Positions 38,140-45,817 of a stretch of 64,000 nucleotides of DNA are shown here, in pieces. The stretch is from the NCBI RefSeq assembly GCF_902506165.1, contig NZ_LR733817.1:2449408-2513407 (forward strand), read 5' to 3'. The position numbers and the translations under genes were made by a program. Within the stretch, counting starts at the first letter, position 1. Each line of letters begins with the position of its first letter. The notes beneath the pieces are model-generated. The model saw nothing but the letters and a program-made list of their open reading frames with translations, ran no database searches and was not told where the DNA came from. The stretch is from Bosea sp. 29B. GTDB lineage: Bacteria; Pseudomonadota; Alphaproteobacteria; Rhizobiales; Beijerinckiaceae.

Positions 38140-38907
38140 TCACCTGCCCATCAGCATGACGGTGAGGGTGACGAAGGAGAGCACTGCCGATAGCCCCGAG
38201 AGGAAGCCGAGCACGACGGTGACCTGCCGGAGCGGCGCTTTCGCCTCTTTGCGGATCGCGACCAGCCGGTCGTCGAAGGCACGCAGCGTCTGGTCGAAGC
38301 GCATCTGGAAGACGTCGATCTCGCCGAGACGGGACGCGATCGCACCATTGCCCTCGACCTCTTCGGATTGCCTCACCTCGGCCTCGCGCTGGCGATGCTG
38401 CGCCAGCTGCACGCCGAGCTCGCCGACCTTGTCGAGCAGTTCCTTCTGGGCCAGCTGCGAGCGTCGCTGCAGCGCGATCAGCGCCTCGACCCGGTCGAAG
38501 AAGCGGGCGAGCGGCACGGCGATCGCCGCCTCCGCCGCGAGCTCCGCCGGCGGCGGCAGGCGCAATTCGAGCTCGGCGCCGGTGCTCGGTGAGATACCGA
38601 CGATGGTCAGCGCCTCGCGCGCCGCCGCGGTGCGGTCGTCGAGCTCCATGGCGAAAGCGTGCCGGCCGTCGCCGATGCCGTTGCGGCGCAGGTCGATGCG
38701 GCCCTGGTCGGCGACAGCCTCCTGCACCTTGAGGCCATTGCGCATCAGGCGCACGGTCAGCCGCTCCTCGGGACGGGCCTCGTCCCAGATCCAGCCATGC
38801 AGCCGGTTGCCGTCGAGCGCGTCGACGCGCCCGTTGAGCTTTGCCGGGGTCGCGCTCGCTTCGCTCACGGTACTGTCCGGACTGTGCATCGTCGTCATGC
38901 TGGTCAT
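38140..38907 (-). CDS. Membrane-anchored protein with GWxWD-type domain and coiled coil
   Basis: The 255-residue protein has an N-terminal domain with LHGWIWDEARPEERLTVRLM and GIGDGRHAFAMELDD, like beta-sandwich modules found with alphaproteobacterial glycosyltransferases. A charged, probably coiled-coil stretch follows (RRSQLAQKELLDKVGELGVQ), and the protein ends with one membrane helix, VVLGFLSGLSAVLSFVTLTV, placing most of it in the cytoplasm as a tail-anchored protein. It could hold the glycosyltransferases at the membrane. ATGA overlaps the upstream GT4 stop (38904-38907). Function is inferred from context only. Confidence 0.65.
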   Translation of the reverse strand: MTSMTTMHSPDSTVSEASATPAKLNGRVDALDGNRLHGWIWDEARPEERLTVRLMRNGLKVQEAVADQGRIDLRRNGIGDGRHAFAMELDDRTAAAREALTIVGISPSTGAELELRLPPPAELAAEAAIAVPLARFFDRVEALIALQRRSQLAQKELLDKVGELGVQLAQHRQREAEVRQSEEVEGNGAIASRLGEIDVFQMRFDQTLRAFDDRLVAIRKEAKAPLRQVTVVLGFLSGLSAVLSFVTLTVMLMGR

Positions 38908-40157
38908 GCCGCCTCCGCCAGTTTGAGTTGATCGAACAGGGCAAGGTGCGCCTGCGCGCAGTCGTCCATGCCGGGTTGCGGCGCGATGCGGTCGACGAGG
39001 CGGTGCCAGAGCCCATCCTCGCTCGCGGCGCGCGCCATGACCTGCGCGAGCTGGCGCGGATCGCCCGGGCGGGCGTGCAGCCCGTCGATGCCGTCGCGCA
39101 CCATCTCGGCCATGCCGCCGATACTGCTGGCGATCACGGGCCGCAGATGCTGGAAAGCTTCCTGGATGACGAGGGGCGCGTTCTCGTACCAGATCGAGGG
39201 CATCACCACCCAGTCGACCTCGGCCATCAGCGCTGACATCTCGTCGCGGCGATAGGGGCCGCAATGCACGACCTCGGCGCCTGCCTCTGCGAGCGCCTTG
39301 TCGAGTGCGGTGGTGAAGACCTCGCTCTGGAACGGCGCGTCGCCATGGATGCGCAGTTCGAAGCCGTCAACGCCCTCGTCGCGCAGAAGCTTGGCCGCTT
39401 GCAGCAACGGCAGCGCGCCTTTCCACGGGTTGAGATTGCCGAAATAGCCGAAACGATTGCGCGCCCCATGGGTGTGCCGGTGCGGCACCGGCATCTGCGC
39501 CGGCCGCGCATTGGCGATCACCTCGATCTTCTCGCTTGGCAGGCCCCAGTCGATGTAGCGCTGGCGCAGGAAGCGGCTCGGCGAAACGAAGCGATCGACG
39601 GCAGAGAGATGCGTCTTCAGGAAGCGCTCGCGCAGCAGGAAGCGGTCGGGGCCGATCTCCGGGAAACAGCCATGGCATTTTGCTGGCGAAGCTCCGGTGC
39701 AGCGCTGCTTGTCGCCGGTGCGCACCATCAGCCCGTCATGGTGGCAGATCGAATAATAGTCGTGCAGCGTCATCACGATCGACGCCTGCGGCAGCAGACG
39801 TCGCGCCAGCGCCAGGAACTCGGCGCCGATCAGCACGAGATGATGGATGTGGATCACGTCCGGCCGGAATTCGATCAGCAGCGAACCGAGATCCTGCAAG
39901 GTGCCGTAATGGTCGATCTGGCTGAGATGGAAGCGATCGAAATGCCCGCTCCACAGCAACAGGTCGCCATCCGGGCCGGTTGCCTGGAAGGCGGTGCCGG
40001 GATGCGGCTGGCGGTGGATCGCATTGGTCGCGCCGAGGAAGAGCACCTCGCAGCCCTCGCCGCGATAGGCGCTCGCCAGGTCATGCGCGAAGATCTCGGT
40101 GCCGCCCGGATGCAGGTCCGGGTGGTTATGGGCGACGACGAGGATGCGCCGGCTCAT
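38904..40157 (-). CDS. Family 4 glycosyltransferase (GT-B), paralogue
   Basis: The 417-residue protein starts MSRRILVVAHNHPDLHPGGT and matches the GT4 at 34648-35958 along its length, including LHDYYSICHHDGLMVRTG, the Cys cluster CTGASPAKCHGCFP and the C-terminal APLVIQEAFQHLRPVIASSI. It probably adds a different sugar to the same glycan. Overlaps: ATGA with the methyltransferase stop (40154-40157) and with the TM-protein start (38904-38907). The longer frame to 40223 lies within the methyltransferase gene and is not used. Confidence 0.88.
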   Translation of the reverse strand: MSRRILVVAHNHPDLHPGGTEIFAHDLASAYRGEGCEVLFLGATNAIHRQPHPGTAFQATGPDGDLLLWSGHFDRFHLSQIDHYGTLQDLGSLLIEFRPDVIHIHHLVLIGAEFLALARRLLPQASIVMTLHDYYSICHHDGLMVRTGDKQRCTGASPAKCHGCFPEIGPDRFLLRERFLKTHLSAVDRFVSPSRFLRQRYIDWGLPSEKIEVIANARPAQMPVPHRHTHGARNRFGYFGNLNPWKGALPLLQAAKLLRDEGVDGFELRIHGDAPFQSEVFTTALDKALAEAGAEVVHCGPYRRDEMSALMAEVDWVVMPSIWYENAPLVIQEAFQHLRPVIASSIGGMAEMVRDGIDGLHARPGDPRQLAQVMARAASEDGLWHRLVDRIAPQPGMDDCAQAHLALFDQLKLAEAA

Positions 40158-40987
40158 CGCTGAACCCCCGATTTCACCGCGACCAGCAGATCCTGGTAGT
40201 GGGCCGCGCTGTGGCCGCGCCAATGGCCGGGGTCGAGCCGCTCGACGGCGAGGCCGGCCTGCGTCGCGTGTTCGAGCAGGAAGCCGGCGTCGATGCCGGC
40301 GGCGGCCAGCGGCGCCTCCTCGATCGCATACCAGCCGGGACCCTCACCCCAGCGCCGGAACTTCAGGCGCTCCTGGCCGGTGCTCTGGCCGTCGAGCGCG
40401 AAGGCGGTGAGGAAGAGCCGCCCGCCCGGGGCGAGCAGGCGCGCGACTTCGTTGAGGTAGACCACCAGCTCGTCCGGCGGCAGGTGCGTCGCCACCGAGG
40501 TCATGGTGATGAAGTCGAAGCTCTGGTTGGCGAAGCCGAAGCGCACCTCGTTGCCCGGCAGCGAGCCCTGCGGGTTGTAGAGCGGGTGGGCGATGTCGAG
40601 GCGCTGGAAGCGGAAGCGCGGATAAGCCGGAGAGATCGTCTGGGCGCACCAGAGGATGCCGTCCATCACCGGATCGACGCCGTCATAGCTGCCGCGCTCG
40701 GGGTCGAGATATTGCGTCAGCGGCACCGCCATGCGGCCGATGCCGCAACCGATGTCGAAGACGCGCTCATGCGGCTGCAGCCGGCCGATCCGGACGAAAT
40801 GGCCGAGGAACTCGGCGCCGATGGCGCGATAGTCGCCGTCGCCGACGAAGATCGAATCCGGCGGCGGATGCGGCAGGAACCGGTTCGTCTGGACATGCGC
40901 CAACAGCCAGGCGAGTTCGGGCGTCGCCGGCAAGATCGCGGGCGCTGCTTCTGAAGTGGTCTGTCGCAGGGCGAGGGTCGCCGTCAT
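40154..40987 (-). CDS. Class I SAM-dependent methyltransferase
   Basis: The 277-residue protein has the SAM motif I RVFDIGCGIGRMAVPL, motif II-like YDGVDPVMDGILWC, and FDFITMTSVATHLPPDELV plus LLAPGGRLFLTAF, the post-motifs of class I enzymes. Given its place among glycosyltransferases it may methylate a sugar of the glycan. ATGA overlaps join it to the GT2 (40984-40987) and GT4 (40154-40157) genes. The acceptor is unknown. Confidence 0.85.
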   Translation of the reverse strand: MTATLALRQTTSEAAPAILPATPELAWLLAHVQTNRFLPHPPPDSIFVGDGDYRAIGAEFLGHFVRIGRLQPHERVFDIGCGIGRMAVPLTQYLDPERGSYDGVDPVMDGILWCAQTISPAYPRFRFQRLDIAHPLYNPQGSLPGNEVRFGFANQSFDFITMTSVATHLPPDELVVYLNEVARLLAPGGRLFLTAFALDGQSTGQERLKFRRWGEGPGWYAIEEAPLAAAGIDAGFLLEHATQAGLAVERLDPGHWRGHSAAHYQDLLVAVKSGVQR

Positions 40988-43284
40988 GCCGCAGTCGCCC
41001 TTCTGAGGTTGGCGCGGGAGAGGAGGAATTCCGGATCGAGGCTCAAGGACGGCGCCGGCGCGGATTGCTGCTGGGGCGCCGGCTTGTCGATCGCCGCCAT
41101 CAGCGCCCCGATCTCACCGTCCCAGCGCTTGGTCTGGAGCCAGGAATTATGCTGCGAGGCGACGCCGCGGGTGTAGTCGAGGCTCTTCGAGATCGACTGG
41201 CGCTCGAGGTGATAGAGCGACACGCTCGGGACATAGACGATGCCGAGCCCGGCCCGGGCGATCTTGAGGCAGAGATCACTGTCCTCGTAGTCGCCGATCA
41301 CGTAAGCGTCGTCGAAGCCGCCGACCTCCATGAACAGCGCCCGCGTCATGACGATGCAGGCGCCGGTGACGCCGGGCACAGACCGCTCGACATTGGCCGG
41401 CGCATAGCCGCTCGGCATGCCCTTGAAGTAATGATGGTTGAGCCAGGTGCCTTTACTGTCGCGCTTGAAGTAGAGCCCGGCATGCTGCAGCGAGCCATCG
41501 TCATAGAGCAGCTTGGGGCCGACCGCGCCGGTGCGCCGGTGCGGCTCGAGCCGCTGCAACAGCGCCGGCAGCCAGCCCTCGCTGTCGGGGATGACATCGG
41601 AATTGACGAGCGCCAGAGCCTGTCCGCGCGAGGCAGCCGCACCGGCATTGCAGGCGGCCGAGAAGCCGCCATTGCGGCCCATCACCACGAGCTGCATCGG
41701 CAGCCCATAGGCGAGGAAGAGCCCGCCGAGGAGGTGGGCGACCTCGCCCTCATGCTCGGGTGAATCGAGCACATAGATCAGCTCGGCCTTCTCGACGAAC
41801 CAGCGATCGGCGGCGAAGGCGCAGACCTGAATGCGCAGGAAATCGTAGACGCGGTAGAGCGGGATCACCACCGAGACGGCCGGGCTCGCCGGCCCCTTGC
41901 CGAAGCTCTTGATGCGGGGCTCCGGCAGGCTCTGGCGCAAGGCCGCCTGGCAGTCGGCCAGCACCGGCGCGATCGTCCGCTCCAGCATCTGCGCGGTGAG
42001 ATGCTGCGGCGGGATCGCGGCCAGCGCCCGGGCGCGGATGGCGAGGGTGTCTGCCGGCTGCGCATTGGGGCGCAGCGACAGAACGGTGCCGGATTTCAGC
42101 TTGAGCTCGACCCGTGGCTGCAGCACCGGCGCGCCACCGGCATAGCCGGGGATCAGGGCTGCAAAGCCGATGGCGCGCTTGACGTCGCCATTGGTGCCAG
42201 CGGGCAGCAGCGCGGGGAAATGGTCCAGCCGTTCGAGCACCGGCGTCGGCTCACCCTCGGAGCGATGCAGCAGCACCTCGTCGAGCAGCCCCTCGGCATC
42301 GCGATACCAGCCACCCAGCAACAAACCGGCCGGGGTGGTGACGGCGAGGTCGAGCTCGGCCGAAGGCAGGTCGTCATTGCGGCGCACGGTCTGGGCCGCG
42401 AGTGGCAGCCGCCTCTGCATCTCGATCGCCAGCAGGCGGCCCTGCTCGGAGAGGCCGGAAAGCTGCTCGACGAGCCAGCTGCGCAACCCGTCGCGCTGGC
42501 TGGCCTTGCCGGCCCACCAGCGTCCGAGCGAAGGGATGTCCTGGCGGGCGGCGACGGTCCGAACGATCAGGCCGGATTCGGCCTGCAGGATCAGGAGGCC
42601 GCCGGCCTGCGGCGGGAATTCATCGATGATCAGGTGCAGCGGCCGGTTGCCGGCGCGATCGGCGCGGCCGAGCCGCGGCCGGCCGGGCAAGCGGGAGAGG
42701 CCACCTGAATCAAGTCGATAGGCGGTGCGGACGCCGGAGAGCCGGCCGGGAACCGTCGTTTCCAGCAGGACCTTGCCTTCGGTGAGCCGGGCGACCGGGG
42801 ACGCCGCTAACGGCTTGCGGGCGAGGATCAGCAGGAACTGGCGCAGGAAGCCGAGATAGCCGGCAGCCTGGCTGAGCCCGAACAGCGTCGGCCAATGGCC
42901 GACCAGGGCGTTGGCGAGCATGCGACGCGCATCGGGCGTCGCGTCGCGGACGAGATCCTCCGCATCGGCCATGCCATGGACGAGATCGGGATCGAAACGC
43001 GCAGTGGTGTCGCCGCCCGGATGATCGTCGGACAGAGCCGCGACGACTTCACCGGATCCGCCATGGCGGAAGACGACGACGACGCGCAGGCGTCCATCGC
43101 CGAGAGGCAGGACGACCGAGCCCGAGGCGAGGCGCTTCTCCCCTGCAGCGAGCGCGATGCGCGGCCGCGACAGCACGGGAGCGTCGATGGTCCAGCTCAG
43201 CAGGAAAACCGAGCCGCTCAGCCTGGAGAGATGCAGCTGTGGGCTCAGGCCGTCCGTGGCCGGCGCGGGCGCAAGAGAGAGCAT
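40984..43284 (-). CDS. Large family 2 glycosyltransferase
   Basis: The 766-residue protein has an N-terminal region of about 440 residues with a GLLLGGWYRDAEGLLDEVLL module. A GT2 catalytic domain follows: AVSVVIPLYRVYDFLRIQVC, MGRNGGFSAACNAGAAASRG, the metal motif ALVNSDVIPDSEGW, and VGGFDDAYVIGDYEDSDLCL near the end. This resembles GT2 enzymes of surface polysaccharide clusters. It is the first gene after the RTX gene, beyond a strong hairpin, and starts the ATGA-coupled chain. No membrane helix is seen. Confidence 0.88.
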   Translation of the reverse strand: MLSLAPAPATDGLSPQLHLSRLSGSVFLLSWTIDAPVLSRPRIALAAGEKRLASGSVVLPLGDGRLRVVVVFRHGGSGEVVAALSDDHPGGDTTARFDPDLVHGMADAEDLVRDATPDARRMLANALVGHWPTLFGLSQAAGYLGFLRQFLLILARKPLAASPVARLTEGKVLLETTVPGRLSGVRTAYRLDSGGLSRLPGRPRLGRADRAGNRPLHLIIDEFPPQAGGLLILQAESGLIVRTVAARQDIPSLGRWWAGKASQRDGLRSWLVEQLSGLSEQGRLLAIEMQRRLPLAAQTVRRNDDLPSAELDLAVTTPAGLLLGGWYRDAEGLLDEVLLHRSEGEPTPVLERLDHFPALLPAGTNGDVKRAIGFAALIPGYAGGAPVLQPRVELKLKSGTVLSLRPNAQPADTLAIRARALAAIPPQHLTAQMLERTIAPVLADCQAALRQSLPEPRIKSFGKGPASPAVSVVIPLYRVYDFLRIQVCAFAADRWFVEKAELIYVLDSPEHEGEVAHLLGGLFLAYGLPMQLVVMGRNGGFSAACNAGAAASRGQALALVNSDVIPDSEGWLPALLQRLEPHRRTGAVGPKLLYDDGSLQHAGLYFKRDSKGTWLNHHYFKGMPSGYAPANVERSVPGVTGACIVMTRALFMEVGGFDDAYVIGDYEDSDLCLKIARAGLGIVYVPSVSLYHLERQSISKSLDYTRGVASQHNSWLQTKRWDGEIGALMAAIDKPAPQQQSAPAPSLSLDPEFLLSRANLRRATAA

Positions 43285-43313
43285 GAGGAACCTGTTCCGG
43301 AAGGGCAGGGGGA

Positions 43314-43345
43314 GGCGCCGGCCGGACCGTGATCCGGCCGGCGCC
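43314..43345 (-). terminator. 13-bp GC hairpin between the RTX gene and the glycan operon
   Basis: GGCGCCGGCCGGA (43314-43326) pairs with TCCGGCCGGCGCC (43333-43345) over a six-base loop. It begins 8 bases after the RTX stop on the minus strand and lies 30 bases before the GT2 start. No T-tract follows, so it may attenuate or stabilise RNA rather than end it fully, giving much RTX protein and less enzyme. Confidence 0.65.
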
Positions 43346-43353
43346 AGCTTTCG

Positions 43354-44148
43354 TCAGGCGACCGAGAAGTAGGAGTTCGGATCGGCCTGGATGTCTTCGG
43401 CGGAGACGCCGACGATGGTCACGGTGTCGCCATTGCCGAGATCGATGACGGCGTTGCCGCCGACGGTGGTGGCGCGCGCCGCCACGTCCTCGGCCGAGCC
43501 GATGTCGGTGCCGTTGATGCCGCTCGAGATCTGCAGCAGGTCGTGGCCGGCATCGAAGTCGAGCACGACGTCGTTGCCGCCGCCGCCATTGAAGATGAAG
43601 ATGTCGTCGCCGGCGCCGCCGGAGAGGATGTCGTCACCCGCGCCGGCGAAGAGCAGATCGTCGCCCGCGCCGCCCTGAAGGACGTCGTTGCCGGCGCCGC
43701 CTTCGAGCACGTCGCTGCCGGCGCCGCCCTGCAGGACGTCGTTGCCCGTGCCGCCGAGCAGGATGTCGTCGCCCGGCCCGCCCTGGAGCAGATCGTCGCC
43801 GTCGCCGCCACGCAGCACGTCGTCGCCGGCATTGCCGCGCAGGATGTCGTCGCCGGCGCCGCCGTCGAGAACGTCCTCGCCCTCGCCGCCGAACAGGCTG
43901 TCATTGCCTTCGCCGCCGGTGAGCACGTCGTCACCCTGGCCGCCGAAGAGCGCATCATTGCCCTCGCCGCCGGACAGGAAGTCGTTGCCGCCGTCGCCAT
44001 AGAGCAGGTCGTCGCCCTCTTCGCCGAAGAGAGAGTCCACCTGGTTGCCACCATGGACGATGTCGTCCCCGGCGCCGGCGAGGATCACGTCACTGAAGCG
44101 TGTCCCAATCAAGAAATCATCGAATGCACTGCCTTCGATCGTGGCCAT
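43354..44148 (-). CDS. RTX calcium-binding protein made almost wholly of nonapeptide repeats
   Basis: The 264-residue protein has 18 continuous nine-residue units of the type GxGxDxLxG from residue 25 to 186, such as GAGDDILRG and GEGNDSLFG, which fold into a calcium-binding beta roll. A LDFDAGHDLLQISSG segment follows and the C-terminus is acidic and hydrophobic (DIQADPNSYFSVA), as in type I secretion signals. There is no N-terminal signal and no Cys, Trp or Lys. No enzyme or adhesin domain is fused. The T1SS pair just upstream should export it. TCACCTCCT on the plus strand is an AGGAGGTGA ribosome site for it. Confidence 0.9.
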   Translation of the reverse strand: MATIEGSAFDDFLIGTRFSDVILAGAGDDIVHGGNQVDSLFGEEGDDLLYGDGGNDFLSGGEGNDALFGGQGDDVLTGGEGNDSLFGGEGEDVLDGGAGDDILRGNAGDDVLRGGDGDDLLQGGPGDDILLGGTGNDVLQGGAGSDVLEGGAGNDVLQGGAGDDLLFAGAGDDILSGGAGDDIFIFNGGGGNDVVLDFDAGHDLLQISSGINGTDIGSAEDVAARATTVGGNAVIDLGNGDTVTIVGVSAEDIQADPNSYFSVA

Positions 44149-44461
44149 TCGTCACCTCCTCGGTGATCAGAGAGCACCACCAGATATGCGGAGAACGTCC
44201 GCCGCTCGTTCTGGGTCACGGTGCGATTTCGACGGCGACCCAAAGGTTCGCCATCGTACGACGCTCGCGAGAGTAGCCAAGAAGAGTGTCGTATCAAGCA
44301 ATATATTATGACCTTTTTGCGATGCAGCAAAGTTTATGTCATTTTATATATTGTTCAAACGAGCATTATACTAAGAACTTGATACGGATTTCGAAGTATA
44401 TTGTTTCGAGTTGGAATCGACCGGCGATGCGGTCCGATCCCGGCGGCCAGACAGGCCGGGC
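44149..44461. promoter_or_regulatory. A+T-rich leader/promoter region of the RTX gene
   Basis: This 313-base gap is strikingly A+T-rich from about 44285 to 44410 in a G+C-rich window. On the minus strand TTGCTG (44325-44330) and TAATAT (44303-44308) are 16 bases apart and could form a promoter, leaving a leader of about 145 bases. A 9-base inverted repeat, CGTATCAAG at 44290-44298 and CTTGATACG at 44378-44386, brackets it. The AGGAGGTGA ribosome site is at 44152-44160. No gene is seen. Confidence 0.5.
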
Positions 44462-45817
44462 TCAATCCTCCCTGAAGGCGCGGTTGAAGCTGTCGCGGAT
44501 GGGCGAGAGCAGGTAATCGGCCGCAAAACGCCGGCCGTTGACGATCAGCACCTCGGCCGCCATGCCGGCATGCAGCGTCACCTTGTTCTCCTTCAGGCTC
44601 TGCGGCGTGATCTCGGCGCGGACGATGAAGAAGGCATTGCCGGTCTTGTCGTCGATCAGCTGGTCGGCTGCGACATAGCTGACCTTCGCCAGAAGCGGGG
44701 GCATGATCCGGGCGTTGAAGGCGGTGAGTCTGACCTGCGTGTCGGCGCCGACCCGGACCGAATCGATGTCGCGCGGATCGACCTTGGCCTCGACGACCAG
44801 CGGCTCCTGCTCGGGCACGATGTCGAGGATAGCCTCGCCCGCGGCGACGACGCTGCCGGCCGTGCGCATACGGATATTGGCGACGATGCCTTCCTGCGGC
44901 GCGGTCACCACCAGCCGGCGCAGCACGTCCTGCGCCTGGACGATACGCTCGACCACCTCCGAGAGCTGGAGCTGGCTGTCCTGCAAATCCTTGGCGATCT
45001 CGCTCTGGCGATCGAGGCTGATCGCCTTGATCTCGAGCTCGGCGCCGGCGACGGCCTGCTCGGCCTTGGCCTTGCGTGCCTTCATCTCGCCGGCGCGGCC
45101 GGTGAGCTCGCTCTGCCGGGTCTGCAGCTCGACGAGCTGGGAGCGCTTGGCATAGCGCTTCTCATAGAGCTCGGCGATCGTCTTCACCTCGTCGTCGATC
45201 AGCGTGCGCTGGTTGCGCACGGCGTCGATCTGCGCTTGCAGCGCCTCGGATTCGGCCTGGTGCTGCTCGATCACGCGCTGCTGGATGCGGGTCTTGCCGT
45301 CGTAGACTTGGGCGCGGGCGCGGAAGAGAGCGCGCTCGGCATTGACCACCTCGCGTGCGATCGGCGTCCGCGCATTCTCGATGTCATCCGGGAAGTCGAT
45401 CTGCGTCGCATCGCTCTGCTCGGCGCGCAGACGGGCGAGCCTGGCGTCGAGGCCGACGCGCTTGCCTTCGAGCTGCTGCAGCTCGGCGCGGGCACGGGCG
45501 TCCTCCAGCCTGAGCAGCGGCTCATTCTGCGAGACGCGCTCGCCTTCCGCCTTGAGCAGGGTCTTGAGGATGCCGCCTTCGAGATGGCTGACAGTCTTGC
45601 GCCGGCTGTCGACGATCACGGTCGCCTGCGCGACAGCGGCATTGTCGAGCCGCGCCGTCACCGCCCAGGCGCCGAAGCCGCCGAAGCCGATCGCCACCGC
45701 GGCGACGCCGGCAAGGACGAGGTTGCGCAGCGAGGGCATGCGCTCCTCGGGCTCCGCCTCGATCTTCATCGGCACGAGCGCACGGTCTGGCCGGCGCAGC
45801 ATCGGAAGCTCGCTCAT
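44462..45817 (-). CDS. Type I secretion membrane fusion protein (HlyD/PrtE family)
   Basis: The 451-residue protein has a short cytoplasmic start, one membrane helix (NLVLAGVAAVAIGFGGFGAW), a biotinyl-lipoyl half (VDSRRKTVSHLEGGILKTLL), long coiled-coil hairpins (AESEALQAQIDAVRNQRTLI), the second lipoyl half (VVTAPQEGIVANIRMRTAGS) and a beta-barrel end. It links the inner-membrane ABC exporter to an outer-membrane TolC-type channel, which is not in this window. ATGA overlap with the ABC gene (45814-45817) shows coupling. Confidence 0.93.
   Translation of the reverse strand: MSELPMLRRPDRALVPMKIEAEPEERMPSLRNLVLAGVAAVAIGFGGFGAWAVTARLDNAAVAQATVIVDSRRKTVSHLEGGILKTLLKAEGERVSQNEPLLRLEDARARAELQQLEGKRVGLDARLARLRAEQSDATQIDFPDDIENARTPIAREVVNAERALFRARAQVYDGKTRIQQRVIEQHQAESEALQAQIDAVRNQRTLIDDEVKTIAELYEKRYAKRSQLVELQTRQSELTGRAGEMKARKAKAEQAVAGAELEIKAISLDRQSEIAKDLQDSQLQLSEVVERIVQAQDVLRRLVVTAPQEGIVANIRMRTAGSVVAAGEAILDIVPEQEPLVVEAKVDPRDIDSVRVGADTQVRLTAFNARIMPPLLAKVSYVAADQLIDDKTGNAFFIVRAEITPQSLKENKVTLHAGMAAEVLIVNGRRFAADYLLSPIRDSFNRAFRED

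Noticed and set aside
43600..44080. Tandem repeats in the RTX gene as a noncoding repeat array
   Set aside because: The 27-base period is the nine-residue RTX unit.
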